Assembly: GCA_020466095.1 (NCBI GenBank)
Contig: CM035808.1
Span: 51,500,504-51,564,503, forward strand
DNA length: 64,000 nucleotides
Direction of reading: 5' to 3'
Origin: Chlorops oryzae
Taxonomy: Eukaryota; Arthropoda; Insecta; Diptera; Chloropidae
How positions within the stretch are numbered: the first letter of the stretch is position 1; the number at the start of each line of letters is the position of its first letter. The notes under the pieces were generated by a model. That model searched no databases, was not told the origin of the DNA, and saw nothing but the letters and a program-made list of their open reading frames with translations. Positions 1-10,327 of this stretch are shown in pieces. Both the position numbers and the translations under genes were made by a program.

Positions 1-457
1 CCTTTTTTGAGTTCATTTTGACAAAATAAAAATTATTTTATGCATTTTATGTTACAAATAAAAATATAAAAAATTAAAATGAAATTTGTATGAAAAAATT
101 TACAACATATCGGCATTTCCAGGAATATGTCAACCACGACTACAAAAATAAAAATGATCGAACATTTTTTCTTACATTGGCTATGGGAAGCAATACTACA
201 AAAATTTTATTATCTGGAATCATTTCCAGCCTGTTACGATTTGAAAGAGAAAAAATAACGGCTTTAAGTTCATTAAGTACCTATATCTTTGACTCAATTT
301 AAGCAATTTTGAGCAACTACTTCTTCGCTTCAAACGACTAACTTCAGCAATTTTTAACATTGCATTTCTACTCTCAAATTATTGTTACAACAACAATTAA
401 GTAGATTCATGAGCAAAGAGAAAATAATCTAATAATCTAATGTCACGTACGATGACC
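1..457. other. AT-rich stretch without recognised gene
   Basis: No gene or repeat boundary is recognised. A 70-codon open frame at 90-302 has no recognisable domain and is treated as chance. Confidence 0.4.
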
Positions 458-2045
458 TGGAAATGCCCATATGGGCATTTACTAATCTAAACATATTCCA
501 CATATATTCATAACACATTTAGAAATATTCAAATGCAAAGTCGCACAAGTGCAAAAGTTATGTTTTGAATATTTCTCTTCCCGTTTTGTTTTGATTATTG
601 TTCGTAATAACATCCACTATGCTTTGATATTTGCACTTTTAAATATCGTTTTATATTTGAGGAATGTAAGAAAAATGCAAAGGGAACGATGCAATCGCCA
701 ATTACGGTAATTTTTTTCTTTACTTTATCGTTTATTTCGTTGTAGCGTGCGACATTGAAAAATAACATTTGTTATCAGTGAGTCAAAGGTGTTTGTGCAA
801 CGCGCCTCAAATATTCGCTGCAAACAGCAATTTGTATTGCAATTAAATAAAAAAAATTTTGTTGCAAAATAATCAACGCTTTGGCCCTGAGACATATTTG
901 AAGTTTGTAGCGTGCGACATCGTAAGTGTAAAATTTATAAATTTCGCACCCTTGCTCCTAAACCCATTTCAAATTTTTTATTTTCAACCACATTTTTCTG
1001 CAAGAAACTCAACACCTAGAAAATTTATGTTTATATAGACTGATGCAGTAGTCGATTAAGAATAAACTAAGTTAAGAAAAATAATTATTTTTTGCAAGTT
1101 TCAATAGAGAATGAATGATTGTTCCAGAAATGCGAAATTTTAAGTTGTACCGATTTAGTAGCAAGGGTGCGATAGGTCAACTTACCGAAAAGGAGTACTC
1201 TGAGTTACCCCAGAACATGACTAGTCAAAATGTAGAGTATTTTGTATTTTCACCACAGTAGGTCTATTCGTGGAGTAGTTAAATGTGGGAGTGGTAATGC
1301 CTCAATGACAAGCCAATGTTAAAAATACAGTTTGAAGCATCGGTTGGCATATTAAGAGGGCAGTCCTGAAGGAGCTAGGACTGCATATTCCATTAAAAAA
1401 TGTTTATTTAATATAAGTAATACTATTCACAGTTAAGTTAGTTTCTATTCTTTAGTTTTTATGTAAAGGATGAATATTTTTTTTTTTATTTTTTTTTTTC
1501 TTTGTTGAAGATATTTTAAGTTTATAATTTTTTTTTTGTGAAAATAAATATATTGAAAACATTAAAAGTCATTTTTCATCATCTTCTTCATGTCCAATTA
1601 AATGAAAAGTACACATTAAATTAAAACGTATGATGCAACTAAATGTAGCATTCGACATGTAGCGTGCGACAGTGATTAAAATAAAATAAAAAACTAAACT
1701 GTTTAATATTTTTGAATCAAATAAAAACCAGTTCTAAGATTCATCAATGTACAATATTACAAAATTAGTCGCATTAAAATATTGCCTCAAGTTTCGCTGA
1801 AATCAGTGATTGAACTGTTCGCCTTAAAACTGACTTCTGTTTTTGTAGCGTGCGAATGCCTTCGTTTTTTGTAATTATCTTGAAAACGAACAATTTCCAG
1901 AAATCAACCTTAGCACCAATTACAGTGCTAGTCAAGAGCTATAACTTCCGCCATTTGTCCAAATAAAAAAAAATTTTCGTATATTTCTTTTTCCACTGAG
2001 AATGCGTGCGAATGTCGCGTTCGACATCATGGAAATGCCCATATG
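458..2045. repeat. Unclassified repeat with recurring GTAGCGTGCGAC motif
   Basis: The word GTAGCGTGCGAC or a close variant occurs at 742-753, 907-918, 1659-1670 and 1845-1855, always in the same orientation, with degenerate relatives near 1644 and 2004. The 16-mer TGGAAATGCCCATATG occurs as a direct repeat at 458-473 and 2030-2045 and may mark the limits of one element. The first copy is part of a perfect 20-bp palindrome at 461-480. Repeated subterminal words of this kind are known as transposase-binding sites in several DNA transposons, but no transposase is seen inside and the class is not known to me. Confidence 0.4.
944..1172. mobile_element. MITE, TCGCACCC family, copy 1
   Basis: The 229-bp unit has terminal inverted repeats: TCGCACCCTTGCTCCTAAA at the left and TTTAGTAGCAAGGGTGCGA at the right. 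A second copy of the same family lies at 4011-4257 in the opposite orientation; the two share an internal stretch around CAACACCTAGAAA. It contains no coding sequence. The TSD is not resolved here. It sits inside the GTAGCGTGCGAC repeat. Confidence 0.7.
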
Positions 2046-2143
2046 TATTATGGAAAAAACATTTTTTAAGAAGTAAAATTTGTGCGGTTAAATCAGATTA
2101 ATCTCTTAAGCCAGTTATTTGTTTTTTTTTAATTTTTTTATTT

Positions 2144-2760
2144 TTATTTCAAGAAGCTATACTCACCCGTGCATCGTTCGCCTTCCATAGACTTGAGCCC
2201 GAGCAACTTACCTATTTGCTCACCATCTTTCACATATTGGATGGTTGCAGCAACATATGTTTGTTTTATGTAAATATCAGTCCAAAGATCACAAGTTATA
2301 CTGAATCCCTGTTCTTTAATTGAAAGTATTTTTTCTCGTGCTTTTGAAACACGTTTCGTACAATTTTCCAATATTTCTGGAAACCGTAGTTGGATGTGGC
2401 AGAACTTTTTGCACATCCACATTGGAACCATACACATTTCCAATCATTATAAAGTGCTTTAAATTTTCTTCCAGTCCGCTATCACTTACTATGCTATACG
2501 GCCTGCAATTTTTTATAATCCACTTTCCTTTTTTCGTAACGGCTTTTTCGAATCATCGTCTATTTCAACTTTCGTAGTCTCTTCTTCTTTCGGCCGAATG
2601 CTGCTAAAGCACTTATGCTTCACAAGATTTGATGTAGATCCATGGTATTTTAAAACTTTCTTCCATGTATTGCAAATACCAAAGTTTTTTGTATGGCCAT
2701 CTTTATCCATTATTATGGAAAAACTTTCCCAAACCTTGCCAAACCAAAAAAAGAACTCCC
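2144..2760 (-). pseudogene. hAT-family transposase remnant (BED finger plus core fragment)
   Basis: Two minus-strand fragments belong together. At about 2513-2760 a BED-type zinc-finger region reads KVWESFSI, then CNTWKKVLKYHGSTSNL and VKHKC; the second expected cysteine is replaced by tryptophan (CNTW). At 2144-2443 a fragment contains ITCDLWTDIYIKQTYVAAT, the conserved block around the first catalytic Asp of hAT transposases (compare Hermes and hobo). The part between is missing or out of frame and the catalytic C-terminal half is absent. Hence it is a broken nuclear transposase gene. Family assignment is by motif reading only. Confidence 0.6.
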
Positions 2761-2968
2761 GATAAATCTTTGGCCGAAATATGAGTCTCTTCGTTTGCTG
2801 ATTGATTAGAATTCTAAAAATATGTTAATTTTCAATAAATACAAAAAACTCTTTTGTTTTATATAACATACTTACTTCATCAACTTCCATTTCGAAAAAA
2901 CAAATTATATTACAAAATATGAATTTTGCGTACCATAAACTCAACAATAACAAGTAAGAAAGCTAAAG
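2761..2968. other. Short spacer, nothing recognised
   Basis: AT-rich sequence between the hAT remnant and the next repeat, with no recognisable coding or repeat signal. Confidence 0.3.
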
Positions 2969-4347
2969 TCAGTCAAGCCCGACTTTGAAATACCCAGCGT
3001 CCCGACATTATGAGTGCACTATGTTTTTCTTCTCTATTTGTGGGCGTGGCAGTGGGAGGGCCACATAAATTATTTCCCTACACCCTTCATTCGCCTTGAT
3101 GAACCTATGCTGCGAATTTGAAGCTTCTCCTTTTACTTCGGAAGTTAAGAAAAATCTTCATTTGTGGGCGTGGCAGTGGGCGGGCCACATAAAATTTTTA
3201 CCTACACCTTTCATTCGCCTTGGTGAACCTATGTTGCGAATTTGCAGCTTCTACGCCTTTTACTTCGGAAGTTACGAATAATCTTCATTTGTGGGCGTGG
3301 CAGTGGGCGGGCCACATAAAATTTTTACCTACAACTTGCATTCGCCTTGGTGAACCTATGTTGCGAATTCGAAGCTTCTACGCCTTTTACTTCGGAAGTT
3401 ACGAAAAATCTTCATTTGTGGGCGTGGCAGCGGGCGGGCCAGTAAAATTTTTTCCCTACACCTTTCGTTTGCCTTGGTCAACCTATGTTGCGATTTTGAA
3501 GCGTCTACGCCTATTAATTCGGAAGTTACGAAAAATCTCCATTTGTGGGCGTGGAAGTGGACGGGCCATAAAAATTTTTTTCCTATACCTTTCATTCGCC
3601 TTGGTCAACCTATGTTGCGAATTTGAACCTTCTACGCCTTTTACTTCACAAGTTACTATAAGCCTTTATTTGTCGGCTTATTTGTGGGCGTGGCTCACGG
3701 AGGGCGGCGTCGATTTTTTGCCAGGATATGTCCCTTTTCGTAGTTTACCAGTACCCCAAATATCAATGGAATGTGTTGAGTGGTTCGCAAGTTACAAGCA
3801 TTTTACTGAAAACACATATTCATTTGTGGGCGTGGCAGTGGGCGGATGTCTCCCATTTTTACTTAGGATCATACTCGGATTCCGATATACCTGTGTGCCA
3901 AATTTCGACTTGATTGGTCCAGCCGTTTCGGAGGAGATCCGACTACGGACGGACGGACAGACGGACATGTCTAAATCGATTCAGTTTTTGATCCTGATCA
4001 TTTCTATATATCGCACCCTTGCTACTAAATCGGCACAATTCAAAATTTCGTATTTCTCGAAAATCATTCAATCTCTCTTGAAACTAAGGAGAAATAATAT
4101 TTTTTCTAAACTTATATTACTCTCTATCGATTGCTGGATCTGTGAATATAAGCGAAAAATTTCTAGGTGTTCGGTTTCTTACAGAAAAATGCAATCGAAC
4201 ATAAAAAAAATGATTTAAAAAATTTTGAATTGTGCCGATTTATTAGCAAAGGTGCGATATATATGTCTATATCTCCGGAGCTTAGTTTTCCCTGTTACAA
4301 GATTCGCACAAAACTAATATACTCCGCTTACGCTGGGTATAAAAACT
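2969..4347 (+). repeat. Fly interspersed repeat with ~125-bp internal tandem units, copy 1
   Basis: The repeat begins with CAGTCAAGCCCGACTTTGA, followed by ATACCCAGCG, and ends with CGCTGGGTATAAAAAC, so its ends carry short inverted ACCCAGCG/CGCTGGGT words. Inside, a unit starting TTTGTGGGCGTGGCAGTG recurs near 3040, 3162, 3290, 3417, 3544 and 3679, with a more divergent one near 3818. A GGACGGACGGACAGACGGAC run follows near 3947. The long open frame at 3220-4218 simply translates these tandem units and is not a gene. A MITE (4011-4257) interrupts the tail. The opposite-strand copy at 8750-9858 lacks that insertion. Confidence 0.75.
4011..4257. mobile_element. MITE, TCGCACCC family, copy 2 (nested)
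   Basis: Terminal inverted repeats TCGCACCCTTGCTACTAAAT and ATTTATTAGCAAAGGTGCGA flank a 247-bp non-coding unit that is inverted relative to copy 1. Comparison with the uninterrupted repeat at 8750-9858 shows insertion into a TATATA stretch of the host repeat; the flanks read TATA on both sides, so the exact TSD length is ambiguous. Confidence 0.75.
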
Positions 4348-4697
4348 CAAGAATTTAAACAACCCGCATGTCTCGATTTAACGATTCGCATTCGAAAGCT
4401 TTTAAAATATTCGAATACCGAACAAAAAGAATGATGTAATAACCTCTCTTCGAATGAAGAACACTTTGTACTCCAGAGAGCGAGATTGCCACTCTATAGT
4501 CAAAGCACATGAATGCATTTAACGTTTCATTAATTGAGTATTTTTACTCTGAATATGAGTACTGGTACAAAGAGTATTGAATGTATTCGCAAAGTGAATG
4601 TTTTCATGCAGGGCTCTCGCCGAGAGCATTCATTGAACTGCAGCTACTGAATCCAGTTTTCAAACGTAGTAGAGTTCGGAATTTTTTGTGCTTCTAT
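4348..4697. other. Unannotated stretch
   Basis: No coding signal is seen. A short palindrome GCTCTCGCCGAGAGC lies near 4613-4627. Confidence 0.3.
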
Positions 4698-5125
4698 TAC
4701 TACGTTTATGCATCATGTTAACCCGGGTATATTCAACTCAGGTCAATTCAACCCCCTCGCATAAACGCTATTTATAACCGAGCTAGATAATTTAATCGGG
4801 TTGAATAAACACATTTATTTAAAGTGGGTAGAAAACTCAACTCGAGTTGAAGTTTGTGCATAAACACGAGGGCTTAGGCAAATCGAAGCGAATGACACAA
4901 AATCCAACTCATTTCGACTTTTAGTCATGCGTTGTAATGTGTGTCCCATACATTTATATTTCTAAAAACATAATTTTCGTGTATGTCATGCCGCATCGCT
5001 GTTCAGTGTCTCTTAAGAATAAAACTGGGTTAGTCTTTTAACTCAAGTTCAAAATTGCCCGTTTATGCTCAGGTTTTTTACCCGGGTTGAATATACCTGG
5101 GTTAACATGATGCATAAACGTAGTA
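4698..5125. mobile_element. MITE with ~32-bp terminal inverted repeats
   Basis: The left end starts TACTACGTTTATGCATCATG and continues TTAACCCGGGTA. The right end reads TACCTGGGTTAACATGATGC, then ATAAACGTAGTA, its reverse complement with one mismatch. The 428-bp interior is non-coding and repeats degenerate words such as ACTCAAGTT and CCCGTTTATGC. Flanks are AT-rich (TAT on both sides), so the TSD could be TA or TAT. The superfamily is unassigned. Confidence 0.75.
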
Positions 5126-5465
5126 TATATTAAGCGAATTGGCTAAACTCAAATGAAAGAGCGGGTATGACAAAAAAACCATTTGTGGAAGCTTTGTTTT
5201 TTTTTTTTTTAGAACGAAGTTCTTTATGAAACGATAGCGACAGGGGACCTAGTCGAGAAAAAGTGAAAAACCGCTATAAAATCCGCGTTACCTAAATTGA
5301 AGTTCGCAAAAAAGGGTATAATAACCTTTGCAAAAAGAAAGAAATATACATATATTTACGTAAAATGACTTGCTGATGCGGCCGAGATATTATACTTTTT
5401 TAGGCGACACTTATTTCCGACGATATCCCGAAAAAACAATTAATTATTAAATTCAGAAACTACAC
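5126..5465. other. Unannotated stretch
   Basis: AT-rich, no recognisable gene, repeat end or RNA. Confidence 0.3.
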
Positions 5466-6523
5466 AGGCACATTAGACTGGTCCTTATTTTTTTATTTTT
5501 TTATTTCTCAGCAAATTATATAAGCTTATGGTCCCAAACTACCAAATATGAAGTTTGGTTTCGATCCGATAATGTTTGATGGGCGCGGAAGTCACTCAAA
5601 GTTTAAAATTCCATTTGTATGAGAAAAAACCTGGGTTGTGTTAGTTTTATCAAAATTTAACACATATAATATAATTTCTCTAACCAAATGTGAATGGTAT
5701 TCCATTGACAATAGATTGGTCTTTCTTTAAAGCTATAACAACATAAAATCGGATTGTATTTGGCACAGCCAGGACTACTGAAAAACAATTTTGTAGGAAA
5801 TTCAAAAGATGCTTCGACTTGGAGGTCTTGGATAGCCACACAAATTAGCAGAAATGTTTTTAATATTCATATTTGGAAAATATACAAAATAGCCCTTCGA
5901 ATGAGCCTTATATGAAGAAAATCGGATTACTCTTTACTTTAGCTTGAACATACTAAACAATTGCTATAGATTTTTTAGGACAAAATTTTAGGCTCTAAAC
6001 TTTAGCGGGGTGAGAATTGATCATGGTCTCAAATAATTTCAGGCTTCGCGTTAGATTCTAAACTTGCAATTCATTTCGCAACATTTGATACCAAAATCAT
6101 GAAATTTGTTTGGCGGTTTCTGCTTATATGGATATGATTAAAATTTCAATATTTTTTTGGTTGTAAAAACAGCTGAATTTCACTGCTTTAAATGCATCAG
6201 ACAGGTAAATGGTACAACATTTTTGGGAATTTATGCTTCAAAAGAAGTGGTATTATGAGCAGAAATATATATGATATGGTTTTTTTTACTATAATCTTCC
6301 ACTTTTCCAAAATTTCATGAAAAACTGCGCATTTTAGGGAATTATGGGGGAATTTTGGCAGATTTTTTTCCTTTTTAGGAAATTTTGAAAATTTTCAAAC
6401 TTTTAATTTTATAATTTACTGCCGTTGTAAAGCTAAATTTAAAGCAGAAATTATATTTTCGGAAGGTTAATTTAATTATTTGAAGAATATTTATTTGAAG
6501 AAAGTAAAATTCAGTTTTAGTGT

Positions 6524-6950
6524 TTAAGACATTTGGTCAATTGATAGCGTACTTTTGTTGAATGAGGGGTATTTCTTACGATACGCCTCCACCAATTGAA
6601 GTATAAGTTGCAGTTCATCCTCATCTTGAGTTAACATTTTGTTGAAATCTCCCACGAATTTAATGCCTCTTTCTGCAACGTCATTTACTACGTGAATGTT
6701 GCATGAAAAGCTCAGCGTTTCATCTACATCTTTCGTTTTCCAAACCGATGGGTCCGATTCAAGAAAAGTTGTTGGAAGACCAAATGTATTAAAAAAGTCG
6801 AAGCTTCTTTGTGAAATAAAGTCGCTTAAAGAACATTTTGCGATTACATTTAAATTTGGATGACTCCGGCCATTTTTTAATTTTACATTTGGTTCTTTTA
6901 GCTGCAACATTTTGATCATCTCTCGTTTTTGTTCAATAGGAACTTGATCA
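6524..6950 (-). pseudogene. C-terminal fragment of unclassified transposon protein
   Basis: The open frame runs without interruption from the central junction to a stop in the left arm, about 140 codons. It includes the block VVNDVAERGIKFVGDF followed by LTQDEDELQL and VEAYRKKYPS. I recall related C-terminal blocks in uncharacterised, multi-copy arthropod proteins thought to be transposon-borne; I cannot name the superfamily. No catalytic motif is visible, since the N-terminal portion was lost where the inverted copy begins. The residues upstream of the first Met (DQVPIEQKRE) are also in frame, so the fragment is truncated rather than a short gene. Confidence 0.6.
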
Positions 6951-6956
6951 TCACGT

Positions 6957-7122
6957 AGTAAACGACGTTGCAGAAAGAGGCATTAAATTCGTGGGAGATT
7001 TCAACAAAATGTTAACTCAAGATGAGGATGAACTGCAACTTATACTTCAATTGGTGGAGGCGTATCGTAAGAAATACCCCTCATTCAACAAAAGTACGCT
7101 ATCAATTGACCAAATGTCTTAA
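6957..7122 (+). pseudogene. Inverted second copy of the same C-terminal tail
   Basis: On the plus strand the right arm repeats the last ~50 codons of the fragment above (VNDVAERGIKF to the stop after SIDQMS). It has no start and is bounded by the palindrome centre, so it is a by-product of the inverted duplication and not a gene. Confidence 0.7.
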
Positions 7123-8192
7123 ACACTAAAACTGAATTTTACTTTCTTCAAATAAATATTCTTCAAATAATTAAATTAACCTTCCGAAAATATAATTTCT
7201 GCTTTAAATTTAGCTTTACAACGGCAGTAAATTATAAAATTAAAAGTTTGAAAATTTTCAAAATTTCCTAAAAAGGAAAAAAATCTGCCAAAATTCCCCC
7301 ATAATTCCCTAAAATGCGCAGTTTTTCATGAAATTTTGGAAAAGTGGAAGATCATAGTAAAAAAAACCATATCATATATATTTCTGCTCATAATACCACT
7401 TCTTTTGAAGCATAAATTCCCAAAAATGTTGTACCATTTACCTGTCTGATGCATTTAAAGCAGTGAAATTCAGCTGTTTTTACAACCAAAAAAATATTGA
7501 AATTTTAATCATATCCATATAAGCAGAAACCGCCAAACAAATTTCATGATTTTGGTATCAAATGTTGCGAAATGAATTGCAAGTTTAGAATCTAACGCGA
7601 AGCCTGAAATTATTTGAGACCATGACCAATTCTCACCCCGCTAAAGTTTAGAGCCTAAAATTTTGTCCTAAAAAATCTATAGCAATTGTTTAGTATGTTC
7701 AAGCTAAAGTAAAGAGTAATCCGATTTTCTTCATATAAGGCTCATTCGAAGGGCTATTTTTGTATATTTTCCAAATATGAATTTTAAAAACATTTCTGCT
7801 AATTTGTGTGGCTATCCAAGACCTCCAAGTCGAAGCATCTTTTGAATTTCCTACAAAATTGTTTTTCAGTAGTCCTGGCTGTGCCAAATACAATCCGATT
7901 TTATGTTGTTATAGCTTCAAAGAAAGACCAATCTATTGTCAATGGAATACCATTCACATTTGGTTAGAGAAATTATATTATATGTGTTAAATTTTGATAA
8001 AACTAACACAACCCAGGTTTTTTCTCATACAAATGGAATTTTAAACTTTGAGTGACTTCCGCGCCCATCAAACATTATCGGATCGAAACCAAACTTCATA
8101 TTTGGTAGTTTGGGACCATAAGCTTATATAATTTGCCTGGCAATTTTAAGAAACCCAGTTTTAAAAAAAATAAGGACCAGTCTAAGGCACAT

Positions 8193-8749
8193 ACAAGCAT
8201 AAATGCATTCAAACAAAACAAAACAATATGTGGTGCTGCCAGACTGAACGTTTTCAGAATAACTCCGATTAGTAGGTTGTTGCAAATATATAAGGGCATT
8301 TTAGGTAGCTTATAATTTTTTTGCGCTATTAAAGTATACGTCAATTCGTACATAATTAAAACATATTTAAAATCATCGTCTGTACTCCGGGGGGCTGCGG
8401 ATGTAATATCGGTGTGAAAAATATCGATACTTTAAAACATCTTTATGTATGAAAATTCGCATTTTCGAAACTATCTCATTTGCGATGGAAAACCCTTTAC
8501 ACGTATGCTTTTTTAGTTCCAGTATATTCTGCTTATCTAACTTAGCACTTTGAGGGCTCAACGCTGTTAAAGTAAATTGAAAGGAAGTAACGAGCTCACT
8601 ACTTTGAAGAAAGGAAATCAGAGCTGAAACTTCGATGACAGGTCGACAGAAATATAGGAAATGTGTGACTTAAATGCAACCCTGTGAGTCCGATTACTTG
8701 TAATAAGCGTATGCGTTCAAGTAGCGAAAGTAAGTCAAAGTACTTATTT
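8193..8749. other. Unannotated stretch
   Basis: No recognised gene. The part near 8668-8720 (GCAACCCTG, then a TTACTTG word and AAGCGAAAGTAA) shares short words with the MITE at 53131-53511, suggesting a diverged relative. Confidence 0.3.
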
Positions 8750-9858
8750 GTTTTTATACCCAGCGTAAGCAACGTATATTACGGTATCTTGTAACAGCCA
8801 GAATAACGCTCCGTAGATATAGACATATATATATATATTCTTGTTCAGGATCAAAAATTGAATCGATTTAGACATGTCCGTCCGTCCGTGTCCGGATCTC
8901 CTCCGAAACGGCTGAACCAATCAAAACGAAATGTGGCACACAGGTATATCGGGGTCCGAGTATGATCCTAACTAAAAATGGAAGACATCCGCTCACTGCC
9001 ACGCCCACAAATGAATTTAATGTGTTTTCAGTAAAATGCTTGTAACTTGCGAACCACTCAACACATTTCATTGATATTTGGTGTACTGGTAAACTACAAA
9101 AAGGGACATATCCTGGAAAAAAAATGGACGCCGCCCTCCGTGAGCCACGCCCACAAATAAGGGCTTATCGTAACTTGTGAAGTAAAAGGCGTAGAAGCTT
9201 CAAATTCGCAACATAGGTTGACCAAGACGAATAAAAGGTGTAGGAAAAAATTTTATGAGGCCCGCCCACTGCCACGCCCACAAATGGAGATTTTTCGTAA
9301 CTTCCGAAGTAAAAAGCGTAGAAGCTTCAAATTCGTAACATAGGTTGACCAAGGCGAAGCAAAGGTGTAGGAAAAAATTTTATGTGGCTTGCCCACTGCC
9401 ACGCCCACAAATGAAGATTTTTCGTAACTTCCGAGGTTAAAGGCGTAGAAGCTTCAAAATCGCAACATAGGTTGACAAAGGCAAATGAAAGGTGAAGGAA
9501 CAAAAATTTATGTAGCCCGCCCACTGCCACGCCCACAAATGGAGAATTTTCGTAACTTCCGAAGTAAAAGGCATAGAAGCTTCAAATTTGCAACATAGGT
9601 TCACCAAGGCGAATGAAAGGTGTAGGAAAAAATTTTATTTGGCCTGCCCACTGCCACGCCCACAAATGAAGATTTTTCGTAACTTACGAAGTAAAAGGCG
9701 TAGAAGCTTCAAATCCGCAACATAGGTTCACCAAGGCGAATGAAAGGTGTAGGTAAATAATTTATTTTGCCCTCCCACTGCCACGCCCATAAATAGAGAA
9801 GCAAAACATAGTGCGCTCATAACGTCGGGACGCTGGGTATTTCAAAGTCGGGCTTGAC
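8750..9858 (-). repeat. Fly interspersed repeat with ~125-bp internal tandem units, copy 2
   Basis: This is the reverse-complement counterpart of 2969-4347, with the same ends (GTTTTTATACCCAGCG at left, AAAGTCGGGCTTGACTAAC at right). Units containing CTGCCACGCCCACAAAT recur near 8996, 9268, 9394, 9519, 9650 and 9776, and a variant CACGCCCACAAATAAG lies near 9147. The minus-strand open frames here are translations of the tandem units, not genes. Confidence 0.75.
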
Positions 9859-10327
9859 TAACATTTATAAATACCATAATGAACTTCGTTCTTATCTGGT
9901 GTCCTATGACACAACTCAACTTGTTTTCTTCTTAATTTCTTTCTCTCTTGCTTTAAGTAAAATAAACCCACATGTAAAAGTGTTTTAAGCTGGGATCTGA
10001 ACAATGCCTCCCAATTAAAAGAACAAAATTTTTTGTCTTAACTGAAAACACCTTCACCTTGATAAAGATTGATATCGAAAATTTTAGAGCTGCCAGAGTA
10101 GTTAATAGTTCTTGACATTTTATTGACCGCATATAAAAACTTGACTTACAAACCGTATAGTTCACAAAATAATATGTATCAAAACTTTAAATAATTTTTA
10201 TTAATAACGGATGAATCCAAAGCGAATATCAACTCAACACATTTGACCAGTCCGTACTATAAATGGTTTTCATTTGTTTAAATCTACTTTTATTTAAATA
10301 TTACCAGGTCGCATTTGAGGAGTTGGA
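9859..10327. other. Spacer downstream of the DENND6 relic
   Basis: No supported gene. A 70-codon minus-strand frame at 9953-10165 shows no domain. It could include the old 3' untranslated region of the neighbouring pseudogene. Confidence 0.3.

Larger units (their letters stand above)
5474..8184. mobile_element. Palindromic DNA transposon with ~1.2-kb inverted arms and 8-bp TSD
   Basis: Both ends read TAGACTGGTCCTTATTTTTT on their outer strand, and both are flanked by AGGCACAT (5466-5473 and 8185-8192), a perfect 8-bp target-site duplication. Arms 5474-6695 and 6951-8184 are near-identical inverted copies with a few substitutions and a small indel near the outer end; the unique centre (6696-6950) is about 255 bp. 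Each arm holds the same 3' end of a transposase-like gene including its stop codon. The inverted arms therefore look like a duplication of one transposon end rather than the two natural ends. An 8-bp TSD fits hAT- or P-like insertion; the superfamily is not settled. Confidence 0.8.

Noticed and set aside
3220..4218. 332-codon open frame on the plus strand
   Set aside because: It is a translation of ~125-bp tandem repeat units and continues through a MITE; the inverted copy of the repeat does not keep it open.
2969..9858. One 7-kb palindrome
   Set aside because: Sequence between the outer repeats and the inner arms (4348-5473 versus 8185-8749) is not homologous, so the symmetry is partly coincidental.
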